This document shows, piece by piece, positions 1 to 7,008 of a stretch of 7,574 nucleotides of DNA. The DNA comes from Flavobacteriales bacterium. Lineage in GTDB: Bacteria > Bacteroidota > Bacteroidia > Flavobacteriales_F > PHOS-HE28. Numbering within the stretch: the stretch's first letter is position 1; every line of letters starts with the position of its first letter. The notes under the pieces were generated by a model. It had not been told where the DNA came from and made no database searches. It was given only the letters and a program-made list of their open reading frames with translations. The stretch lies in NCBI GenBank assembly GCA_025455765.1, contig JALOLX010000058.1, forward strand, positions 1 through 7,574. Direction: 5' to 3'. Made by a program: the position numbers and the translations under genes.

Positions 1-500
<500 letters not shown>

Positions 501-577
501 CGATCAGTCAGATCGCTCGTGGAACGATCGCCGGCTGTTTTGGTCCTGTCCAACATCTGTCATCTTATTGATGATTT
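501..577 (+). other. 23S-5S internal transcribed spacer
   Basis: A short spacer of about 77 nt separates the two rRNAs, as is usual at the end of a bacterial rRNA operon. It contains no tRNA. A small possible hairpin, GATCG (about 512-516) with CGATC (about 526-530), could take part in rRNA processing, but this is weak. Boundaries depend on the estimated rRNA ends. Confidence 0.7.
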
Positions 578-687
<110 letters not shown>

Positions 688-690
688 TCT

Positions 691-725
691 GAACCCCGTC
701 CAGCAATGGTCGGGGTTCTTTTTTT
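691..725 (+). terminator. Intrinsic terminator of the rRNA operon
   Basis: GAACCCCG (691-698) pairs perfectly with CGGGGTTC (711-718). After a single T:T mismatch the stem continues with CCA/TGG and closes on a GCAA loop of the stable GNRA class. Seven T residues follow at 719-725. This is a textbook rho-independent terminator a few bases after 5S, and it separates the rRNA operon from the gene at 758. Confidence 0.95.
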
Positions 726-736
726 CCCCCCGGTCC

Positions 737-744
737 CATCTTTG
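737..744 (+). promoter_or_regulatory. Possible -7 promoter element of the thioredoxin-like gene
   Basis: CATCTTTG differs at one base from the Bacteroidota -7 consensus TAnnTTTG. It lies 13 nt before the ATG at 758. The upstream half of such a promoter would overlap the rRNA terminator hairpin and T-tract. I see no convincing -33 TTG. The call rests on position and similarity only. Confidence 0.45.
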
Positions 745-757
745 CATCCCTCACCGC

Positions 758-2098
758 ATGCGCCTCCTCCTATCCATCTCGCTTCTCCTTCTTATCGACG
801 CCGCTCAGGCTCAGCGCATCACCGGACAACTTCGCTTTCCAGAGCGGCCTGATTCCATCACGCTTCTTGCCACGGTAGGAAATAGCCTGCAACCCTTGGT
901 CTCTGTCCCCGTTGACCCCAAGGGACGGTTCATGTTCCCTGCGCTCAGCTTGGAAGTGGGCTTCTACAAACTGGCGGTGAACGACACCGACCGCGTCGAC
1001 CTTATCCTCGGGCCCCACGATCCAGAGGTCAGCTTGGTATTCACCGGGACGCCACTTCAGGAACACATCGCCGTGGAAGTGTCCGCCGAGAACGATGTGC
1101 TTTGGCGCTACAAGGCCATCAGCCGTGCGCATCAACAAGCCTTGGCGACCATCCGTACTGAACGCGCCGCCGCTTCACCGCGTGATAACGACCTCCTCGC
1201 GCAGCTCACCGCCCGCGAACAGGCGGCTGATGCGGCCAAGACCCGGGAGCTTGATGCCCTGCTCCAGGCCCATCCGACCAGCTATTTCGCGTATGCCGTC
1301 TCTACCGACCGCCGCTTGATGGCCGCTCTGCCGCAAGGCCTCCAGGCCTGGCGCGACGCGGCCGATCTGTGCGATCGCAGGTTGCTCAGGTCCAACCTGT
1401 TCGCCAAAGCAGTGCTTGGCAACCTGCAGCTGGGCGCTGACCGCCCCATGGAACAGACCTGCGATGTGCTCCTCGCACAGTGCCGCAGCGATAGCGTGCT
1501 CTGGTCGGCGATGCGCGCGCAACTGCTGGAGCTGTTCAACACCCATGGCCCTGACCTCGTTGCGCAATACCTGGTGGACCGCTATGTGGCCGGTCCCGAT
1601 GCGGCGTGGCCGCTGGATGAGCGTATGCGCAAGGCCATGAACGAGCGGATCGCGCGTTCCATCGGAGCGCAGGTGTCCGCTGATGATCCATGGCCGTTCC
1701 GCTCCGGTTCATTGGAACGCTCCGGGGTGGTGCTCGGACGAGCGCAGCTCACCTTGGTCTTCTTTTTCTCCAGTACGTGCGGCCATTGCCACGATCAAAT
1801 GCCCGGCGTGGAGGACTTGCACAAGCGATATGGGGCGGCAGGTCTGCAGGTGATCGGCGTGGCGCTGGATACCGATAGTGCGGAGCTGGCTACCACGGTG
1901 CGCGAGCGTTCGTTGACCTTTCCGGTCGCGAGCTCCTACCTCGCTTGGGGCGAACCTCTGGCCAAGTCCTGGGGGGTCACCGCAACGCCATCGCTATTCC
2001 TGCTGGACCGCGATCGGCGCATCGTGGCCAAGCCCTTCGATCATGTGGAGGCTCTGCGTGACGTGGAACAGCGCCTGGTGGTGACCCCTACCAAGTAG
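758..2098 (+). CDS. Exported thioredoxin-fold thiol-disulfide oxidoreductase (TlpA/ResA-like)
   Basis: The 446-residue protein begins with a signal peptide (hydrophobic MRLLLSISLLLLIDAAQA, cleavage probably after residue 18), so it should act in the periplasm. Residues about 19-110 are beta-rich and resemble the DUF4369-type domain often found before TlpA domains in Bacteroidota. Residues about 115-310 are mainly helical, with alanine- and charge-rich stretches and extra cysteines at 205, 235 and 242. Residues about 312-446 form the thioredoxin domain. Its active site is CGHC at 341-344, after the hydrophobic strand LTLVFFFSST, and the cis-proline is in GVTATPS (Pro411). This family reduces or exchanges disulfides in exported proteins, for example in cytochrome maturation; the substrate here is unknown. 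The ATG at 758 is chosen because it gives a complete signal peptide and follows a promoter-like element. The 3' end overlaps ispE tail to tail by 11 bp. Confidence 0.9.
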   Translation: MRLLLSISLLLLIDAAQAQRITGQLRFPERPDSITLLATVGNSLQPLVSVPVDPKGRFMFPALSLEVGFYKLAVNDTDRVDLILGPHDPEVSLVFTGTPLQEHIAVEVSAENDVLWRYKAISRAHQQALATIRTERAAASPRDNDLLAQLTAREQAADAAKTRELDALLQAHPTSYFAYAVSTDRRLMAALPQGLQAWRDAADLCDRRLLRSNLFAKAVLGNLQLGADRPMEQTCDVLLAQCRSDSVLWSAMRAQLLELFNTHGPDLVAQYLVDRYVAGPDAAWPLDERMRKAMNERIARSIGAQVSADDPWPFRSGSLERSGVVLGRAQLTLVFFFSSTCGHCHDQMPGVEDLHKRYGAAGLQVIGVALDTDSAELATTVRERSLTFPVASSYLAWGEPLAKSWGVTATPSLFLLDRDRRIVAKPFDHVEALRDVEQRLVVTPTK

Positions 2099-2909
2099 CG
2101 TTCCAGGCCCTGTAGTGCGCGGGCCACGTGAAGGTCGGCGGCTGCTGTTCGAAGATCCCGAACACCGAGGAGCCCGATCCGCTCATGGAGGCGTAGGCTG
2201 CACCTGCAGTATAAAGCTCCTCCACGATCTTTCCGATCTCCGGATGCATACCGATGACAGCCGGTGCGAGCGTATTCGGCAGCAGCGCGGGCCACTCATT
2301 CACGGGTCGAACCACGCGTTGTTCCAAGCCAAGCAGCGATCCCGTGGGCGTGCAGGCGCTGTAGGCCTTTGCCGTGGAGACGTGGATGCCCGGGTTCACC
2401 AATACCAAGTGATGTCCGCGCAGATCCAGGGCGACCTGCTCCAACACTTCGCCCCGGCCCCGCGCCAGTTGCGGACCTTCGTGCAGGAAGAAGGCACAAT
2501 CACTGCCCAGTGATGCTGCGATGGTAGAGAGCTCGGTGGTGGTGAGGTCGAGGTCCAACAACGTGTTCACCATGCGCAGGGCGTGTGTGCCATCGCTGGA
2601 CCCACCGCCCAGGCCGGCGCCCATCGGTACGGCCTTCAACAGATGCACCTCCAGCGCAGGCAGATCCCGCAACTGCTGCACAGCCCGGATAGCCTTGTAC
2701 ACCAGGTCCTGTTCCACCGGCCCATCGATGGGCGCGCCGTGGCGTGCGTAACGAATGGCGTTCGGCGGCCCTGCGGGATCGACCACGATCTCCAGCGCAT
2801 CGGTGAGGGGCACCGGCACCATCACGCTCTCGATCTCGTGGAACCCATCGCTGCGACGGCGGACCACATTGAGGCCGAGGTTGATCTTGGCGAAGGGGAA
2901 GGTGAGCAT
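2088..2909 (-). CDS. ispE: 4-diphosphocytidyl-2-C-methyl-D-erythritol kinase
   Basis: IspE is a cytoplasmic GHMP-family kinase. It phosphorylates the 2-hydroxyl of CDP-methylerythritol with ATP, a middle step of the non-mevalonate (MEP) pathway to isopentenyl diphosphate. The 273 residues match the usual family length. The amino-terminal AKINLGL motif holds the expected catalytic Lys8. The ATP-binding loop PMGAGLGGGSSD lies at 95-106, the catalytic aspartate is in LGSDCAFF (Asp136), and the third GHMP motif SMSGSGSSVFG lies at 241-251. The start at 2909 places the AKINLGL motif at residues 7-13, as in the family. An upstream in-frame ATG at 2936 would add nine residues and contain the promoter octamer, so I rejected it. 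The gene is divergent from accA and convergent with the thioredoxin-like gene, so it is probably transcribed alone. No Shine-Dalgarno sequence is seen. Confidence 0.96.
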   Translation of the reverse strand: MLTFPFAKINLGLNVVRRRSDGFHEIESVMVPVPLTDALEIVVDPAGPPNAIRYARHGAPIDGPVEQDLVYKAIRAVQQLRDLPALEVHLLKAVPMGAGLGGGSSDGTHALRMVNTLLDLDLTTTELSTIAASLGSDCAFFLHEGPQLARGRGEVLEQVALDLRGHHLVLVNPGIHVSTAKAYSACTPTGSLLGLEQRVVRPVNEWPALLPNTLAPAVIGMHPEIGKIVEELYTAGAAYASMSGSGSSVFGIFEQQPPTFTWPAHYRAWNATW

Positions 2910-2915
2910 GGTGCG

Positions 2916-2923
2916 CGAAGGTA
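2916..2923 (-). promoter_or_regulatory. Probable -7 promoter element of ispE
   Basis: Read on the minus strand this is TACCTTCG, one base from TAnnTTTG. It ends only 6 nt before the ispE ATG, so transcription would begin at or within a few bases of the start codon. The same octamer occurs on the opposite strand ahead of accA. No clear -33 element is seen. Confidence 0.55.
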
Positions 2924-2970
2924 TCGGGTGGCGCAACGCACGGGCCGATAGGCCATGTCGGGGATGACAC

Positions 2971-2978
2971 TACCTTCG
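2971..2978 (+). promoter_or_regulatory. Probable -7 promoter element of accA
   Basis: TACCTTCG matches TAnnTTTG at all but one position and is identical to the element facing ispE. It ends 19 nt before the accA ATG, leaving a leader of roughly 12-15 nt. No Shine-Dalgarno sequence lies between it and the start, and no -33 TTG is obvious. Confidence 0.55.
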
Positions 2979-2997
2979 CCCTTCCCAAACCCCGTGC

Positions 2998-3963
2998 ATG
3001 GAGACCTACCTGGAGTTCGAGAAGCCGATCCAGCACCTGGCCGAGCAGATCGCCAAGCTGAAGGAAGTGGGCGCCCAGAGCGATGTGGATGTGAACGCTT
3101 CGCTGAAGGACCTGGAGCGCAAGCTGGACGAGACGCGTAAGCAGCTCTATGCCAACCTGAGCCCGTGGGAGCGCGTGCAGGTGAGCCGCCATCCCGATCG
3201 CCCGTACACCCTGAAGTACATCGACCGCGTATCGAACGGCACGTTCATCGAACTGCATGGCGACCGCACGGTGAAGGACGACAAGGCCATGGTGGGCGGC
3301 TTCGGCTCCATCGATGGGCGCACTGTGATGTTCATCGGCCAGCAGAAGGGCATCAACACCAAGATGCGCCAGTACCGCAACTTTGGCATGCCCAATCCCG
3401 AAGGGTATCGCAAGGCGCTGCGCCTGATGAAGCTTGCCGAGAAGTTCAACAAGCCGGTGATCACGTTCATCGATACGCCGGGCGCGTTCCCGGGGTTGGA
3501 AGCTGAGGAGCGCGGGCAGGGCGAAGCGATCGCACGCAACCTCTTCGAGATGATGCAACTGCGCGTGCCCGTGATCTGTGTGATCATCGGTGAAGGTGCC
3601 TCGGGCGGTGCGCTCGGCATCGGCATCGGTGATAAGGTGTTGATGCTCGAGAACACGTGGTACTCGGTGATCTCGCCGGAATCGTGCAGTTCCATCCTGT
3701 GGCGCAGCTGGGACTACAAGGAACAGGCGGCCAAGGCGCTGAAGCTCACCGCCACGGACATGCTTGCCAACAAGCTCATTGATGGGGTGATCCCCGAACC
3801 ACTGGGTGGTGCCCATGCGGATCCCGATGCGGCGTGCGACCTGGTAAAGGCCGAACTGCTGAAGCACCTGTCCAAATTGGTGAAGACCGATGCGGACAAG
3901 CTGGTGGAGCGTCGCGTGAAGAAGTTCTGCGAGATGGGGGTGGTGCTGAAGGCGAAGGCCTGA
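2998..3963 (+). CDS. accA: Acetyl-CoA carboxylase carboxyltransferase subunit alpha
   Basis: AccA pairs with AccD to form the carboxyltransferase that moves the carboxyl group from biotin (on AccB) to acetyl-CoA, giving malonyl-CoA for fatty-acid synthesis in the cytoplasm. The 321 residues match the family length. An amino-terminal helical region (about 1-52) is followed by the conserved LSPWERVQVSRHPDRP segment (54-69). The crotonase-like core includes ELHGDR (85-90), FIDTPGAFPGLEAEERGQGEAIA (157-179) and the glycine-rich GEGASGGALGIG (198-209), which forms the oxyanion/CoA site. SPESCSSILW (226-235) is also typical. The ATG at 2998 gives the usual METYLEFEKPI start. The gene looks intact. 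Its TGA abuts the stop codon of the opposite-strand lipoprotein gene, the two together forming the palindrome TGATCA. Confidence 0.98.
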   Translation: METYLEFEKPIQHLAEQIAKLKEVGAQSDVDVNASLKDLERKLDETRKQLYANLSPWERVQVSRHPDRPYTLKYIDRVSNGTFIELHGDRTVKDDKAMVGGFGSIDGRTVMFIGQQKGINTKMRQYRNFGMPNPEGYRKALRLMKLAEKFNKPVITFIDTPGAFPGLEAEERGQGEAIARNLFEMMQLRVPVICVIIGEGASGGALGIGIGDKVLMLENTWYSVISPESCSSILWRSWDYKEQAAKALKLTATDMLANKLIDGVIPEPLGGAHADPDAACDLVKAELLKHLSKLVKTDADKLVERRVKKFCEMGVVLKAKA

Positions 3964-3986
3964 TCAGCGGTTGAGCACCACTTCCA
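3935..3986. repeat. Inverted repeat spanning two convergent stop codons
   Basis: GTGGTGCT (3940-3947) is perfectly complementary to AGCACCAC (3974-3981). The pairing extends outward through two G-U pairs and three more pairs to 3935/3986, giving a stem of about 13 bp in the plus-strand RNA with a 26-nt loop. It arises because both convergent genes end by encoding Val-Val-Leu with GTG GTG CTN. There is no T-tract, so it is not a standard intrinsic terminator. It could still stabilise 3' ends or slow polymerase from either side; that function is inferred. Confidence 0.5.
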
Positions 3987-5250
3987 CCTGTGCCATGCCC
4001 GCGGGTACCGTCCAGCTGCCTACAGCGGCGCCCGTACTGGGTGAGCGCTGCGTCAATTGTCCGTCCTCCAAGGCCCACAGGCTGCCCGTGGCAGCATCGT
4101 AAGCAAGGCTGGTCACGGTGCCGCTGGTGGTGAGGTCGCTGAGGCCCGTGGTGGTGCGGTAGCGCTTGATACCGCTCGAGGTGGCGAGGAAGTGGTCGCT
4201 TCCCACCGTACACACTGCGTACAGCGTGGTGCCCGGTACACTGGCCTCGGGAATGGTCCCGCCCTGGATCATGTAGATCGAGCGCAGCACCAGGGCGCCG
4301 CCCGCATTGCCGAAGGAGAGGACCCGTTCGCCGCCACCGCTGCGCAGTGCAACGCAGGCGTGGTCCATGGGGCGCCAGGTGAGCGCATCGCCGGATACGT
4401 AAGCATGCTCGGTGAGCTGCCAGGTGTTACCCACTTCGTCATAGGCAGCGCTCACCACGCGATCTGTCAAGGGCAGCAACGCACGGCTCACGGTGTTGGG
4501 GAAGGACCATCCATTGAAGACCTGCGCACCGCTTGGGCGATAGCCGGCCACGCGGCCATCATCCATACCCACATAGATGCGGTCATCGAACGGCGCGTAG
4601 CTGAGGCCGCGGAAGAAGGGCCGCTCGGAGGTGGCTGGTGTACCATTGATGGCCAGGGTGCTCCAGGCGCCTCCGGTGAAGGACCGTCGTTGTAGTGGAC
4701 CTTCGTCGCTCCCTGCCAGGAACACGTTGGGGCCGATGGCCAACAGGGGGCCGATGCTGGCCGGGCCATACCACGGTTCGGCGCCGGTTGACGGGTCGAA
4801 GCGGTACACGGTGCCGGTCGTACCAAGGGCAGGGGCGAGCAGGATGGCCAGGCGTTGCAGCGGAGCGGCCAGCACGTTCACCTGCCGGAAGGCGCGCCCA
4901 TCGTTCGTGCCATCGCTGGCGCGGACCGTCAGGGTGAGCGGACCTCCCGGGTAGGTCTCGTCCACCACCGGAAGCGCAAGGCTGACCCGGAGACTGGTGC
5001 CTTGCAGCGCGCGCGTAACTGAGCTGCCCACAGGCACACCGTCACTGTTGGTCAGCGCGGCGGTGACCACCTCCAGCCGTTCGTTGTCGCTCACTTCCAC
5101 CTCCAGCTGCAGCGTGTCCGGCACCTGAAGGGTGAAGCCTTCGGCAGGCGAAAGGATGCGCACCACGGGCGGATCCTTATCCTCCTCCTTGCGACAGGCC
5201 GTACACGCCAGCACAAGAAGGACCAGCAGAAGGAGCGTGCGTGGACGCAT
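3964..5250 (-). CDS. Surface-type lipoprotein with Ig-like and beta-propeller-like regions
   Basis: I do not recognise a named family. The 428-residue protein starts with MRPRTLLLLVLLVLACTAC, a lipoprotein signal peptide with two possible lipidated cysteines (Cys16 and Cys19). Cys19 is favoured because the following RKEEDKD resembles the lysine-plus-acidic lipoprotein export signal that sends Bacteroidota lipoproteins to the cell surface. Residues about 27-130 (PPVVRILSPAEGFTLQVPDT and the following strands) look like an Ig-like or cadherin-like beta-sandwich. Residues about 135-428 contain repeated short strands with turn motifs such as FDPSTGAEPW, GMDDGRVAGYRPSG and YDAATGSLWALEDG, which suggests a beta-propeller-like fold (PQQ/Kelch style). 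No catalytic motif is visible. It probably binds a ligand or partner at the cell surface. It lies between accA and dnaB on the opposite strand and probably has its own promoter. Confidence 0.85.
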   Translation of the reverse strand: MRPRTLLLLVLLVLACTACRKEEDKDPPVVRILSPAEGFTLQVPDTLQLEVEVSDNERLEVVTAALTNSDGVPVGSSVTRALQGTSLRVSLALPVVDETYPGGPLTLTVRASDGTNDGRAFRQVNVLAAPLQRLAILLAPALGTTGTVYRFDPSTGAEPWYGPASIGPLLAIGPNVFLAGSDEGPLQRRSFTGGAWSTLAINGTPATSERPFFRGLSYAPFDDRIYVGMDDGRVAGYRPSGAQVFNGWSFPNTVSRALLPLTDRVVSAAYDEVGNTWQLTEHAYVSGDALTWRPMDHACVALRSGGGERVLSFGNAGGALVLRSIYMIQGGTIPEASVPGTTLYAVCTVGSDHFLATSSGIKRYRTTTGLSDLTTSGTVTSLAYDAATGSLWALEDGQLTQRSPSTGAAVGSWTVPAGMAQVEVVLNR

Positions 5251-5257
5251 GGTGCCA

Positions 5258-5265
5258 CCAAGGTA
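5258..5265 (-). promoter_or_regulatory. Probable -7 promoter element of the lipoprotein gene
   Basis: The minus strand reads TACCTTGG, one base from TAnnTTTG. It ends 7 nt before the ATG at 5250, almost the same spacing as at ispE, so the mRNA would have almost no leader. No -33 element is evident. Confidence 0.5.
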
Positions 5266-5386
5266 CGGCGAAGGGGGGTGGTTCGCACTGCCAGCCGGGC
5301 GATGGCGAGGTTCTGCACGATCCTTGTGTTGAAGGACTGGTGACGACTTGTTGAGATCGTTCTGCGCGGACGGCGGGGCGGGGGGC

Positions 5387-5394
5387 TATTTTTG
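5387..5394 (+). promoter_or_regulatory. Probable dnaB promoter -7 element
   Basis: TATTTTTG matches the Bacteroidota -7 consensus TAnnTTTG at every fixed position. It follows a G-rich run (5372-5385) in the 213-bp gap between the lipoprotein gene and dnaB. Transcription would start near 5400 and leave a leader of about 60-65 nt before the ATG at 5464. TTCTG at 5360-5364 is a weak -33 candidate with 22 nt of spacing. The element overlaps a TTG codon at 5392 in the dnaB frame, which argues against using that codon as the start. Confidence 0.65.
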
Positions 5395-5463
5395 TCGCAT
5401 CACCGGTCGCGGCTCCGCCATCGGACCACCGCTTCGACCCGCTCACTCGTTCCGCTCGCATCC

Positions 5464-7008
5464 ATGGCCGCACCGCCGTCGTCCCGTCCTACTGACCGTT
5501 CCCGCACCGCCCGCCGTCCGGCCCCTTCCATGCTTGACATCGGCTTGGAGGCCGGCAAGCTTCCGCCGCAGGCGCCCGAACTGGAGCAGGCCGTGCTGGG
5601 CGCGCTGATGCTGGAGCGCAACGCGGTGAACGAGGCCATCGACATCCTGCAGCCCGAGAGCTTCTATGTGGAAGCCCACAAGAAGATCTTCGACGCCATC
5701 CTGGGTCTGTTCCGCAACGACCAGCCGATCGACATCCTCACGGTGACCGAAGAGCTGAAGCGGCGCGCGGAGCTGGACGTGGTAGGTGGTCCCTTCTACA
5801 TCAGCCAGCTCACCAACAAGGTGGCCAGCAGCGCGAACGTGCAGTACCACGCGCGCATCATCAGTCAGAAGCACATCCTCCGCGAGCTCATCCGCATCAG
5901 CAGTGAGATGACGCGCGATGCCTTCGACGACACCTCCGACGTGTTCGACCTGTTGGACAAGGCCGAGCAGGACCTCTACACCATCACCAGCGGCAACCTG
6001 AAGCGCAACTATGAGCCGATGAGCGAGCTCATCCAGGGGGCCATTGCGCAGATCGAGAGCGCGAAGAACAAGACCGGCGGTGTGAGCGGTATCCCCACGG
6101 GCTTCGTGCAGTTGGACAAGCTCACCGCAGGCTGGCAGCGCAGTGACATGATCATCGTGGCGGCGCGTCCTGCGATGGGTAAGACGGCCTTCGTGCTGAG
6201 CATGGCGCGCAACATCGCCGTGGAGCATAAGCGCGCGGTGGCCGTGTTCAGCCTGGAGATGAGCAGCACCCAGCTGGTGACACGTCTCATCGCCAGTGAG
6301 GCCGGCATCAGTTCGGAGAAGCTGCGGAAGGGCGACCTGAACGACTCGGAGTTCGCCATCCTGCACCAACACATTGCGCGGCTCACCAACGCGCCGATCT
6401 TCATCGACGATACGCCCGGTCTGAACATCTTCGAACTGCGCGCCAAGGCCCGCCGCTTGAAGAGCCAGCACAACGTGGACCTGATCATCATCGACTACCT
6501 GCAGCTGATGACGGCCGGTGGGGACAGCAAGGGCGGCAACCGCGAACAGGAGATCAGCAGCATCTCGCGCTCCATCAAGAGCATTGCCAAGGAACTGGAC
6601 GTGCCCATCATTGCGCTGAGCCAGTTGAGCCGCGCCGTGGAGACCCGCGGTGGCGACAAGAAGCCGATGCTCAGTGACCTGCGCGAATCGGGCGCCATCG
6701 AACAGGATGCGGACATCGTGTGCTTCCTGTACCGTCCGGAGTACTACAAGATCTACGAGGATGAGCACGGCAGCACGCTCGGAGTGGGCGAGGTGATCGT
6801 GGCCAAACACAGGAACGGCGCGGTGGATACGGTGCGTCTGCGCTTCATTCCCGAGCTGGCCAAATTCGCCGACCTGGAGACGATGAGCGGTGGATTCGAC
6901 GTTGGTGGCACGGGATCGGATGATGGAGGAGGCAACCCCTTCCGCACCATCACCCGACCAAGCCGGATGAACGATGACAGCGACCTGGATGACATCTCTC
7001 CGTTCTAA
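5464..7008 (+). CDS. dnaB: Replicative DNA helicase DnaB
   Basis: DnaB is the hexameric 5'-3' helicase that opens the replication fork and recruits primase. From the ATG at 5464 the protein has 514 residues. A basic, proline-rich tail (1-22) precedes the GKLPPQAPELEQAVLGALML motif at about 31-50, which opens the amino-terminal domain (to about 140). The RecA-like ATPase domain carries Walker A ARPAMGKT (234-241), the FSLEM glutamate (265), Walker B LIIIDY (340-345) with the QL segment after it, and the AKHRNGAVDTVRLRF segment (447-461) with the expected arginine finger. The last 40 residues are glycine-rich, then acidic, ending DLDDISPF. The ATG at 5530 (492 residues) also fits, but Bacteroidota DnaB proteins usually have some residues before the GKLPPQ motif. 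The TTG at 5392 was rejected because it lies inside the promoter. No internal lesion is seen. Confidence 0.97.
   Translation: MAAPPSSRPTDRSRTARRPAPSMLDIGLEAGKLPPQAPELEQAVLGALMLERNAVNEAIDILQPESFYVEAHKKIFDAILGLFRNDQPIDILTVTEELKRRAELDVVGGPFYISQLTNKVASSANVQYHARIISQKHILRELIRISSEMTRDAFDDTSDVFDLLDKAEQDLYTITSGNLKRNYEPMSELIQGAIAQIESAKNKTGGVSGIPTGFVQLDKLTAGWQRSDMIIVAARPAMGKTAFVLSMARNIAVEHKRAVAVFSLEMSSTQLVTRLIASEAGISSEKLRKGDLNDSEFAILHQHIARLTNAPIFIDDTPGLNIFELRAKARRLKSQHNVDLIIIDYLQLMTAGGDSKGGNREQEISSISRSIKSIAKELDVPIIALSQLSRAVETRGGDKKPMLSDLRESGAIEQDADIVCFLYRPEYYKIYEDEHGSTLGVGEVIVAKHRNGAVDTVRLRFIPELAKFADLETMSGGFDVGGTGSDDGGGNPFRTITRPSRMNDDSDLDDISPF

Noticed and set aside
2910..2936. A longer IspE starting at an ATG at 2936
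   Set aside because: It would contain the promoter octamer, and IspE proteins normally begin only a few residues before AKINLGL.
2500..3867. A 455-residue open frame antisense to accA and overlapping ispE
   Set aside because: A shadow frame of accA in GC-rich DNA, with no recognisable domains; its last part is an out-of-frame reading of ispE.
4057..4695. A 212-residue plus-strand frame within the lipoprotein gene
   Set aside because: The minus strand carries a full signal peptide and a coherent protein; the plus-strand frame has neither.
5392..5463. A longer DnaB starting at a TTG at 5392 (538 residues)
   Set aside because: The TTG lies within the TATTTTTG promoter element, so it would not be in the transcript, and the extra residues are not family-like.
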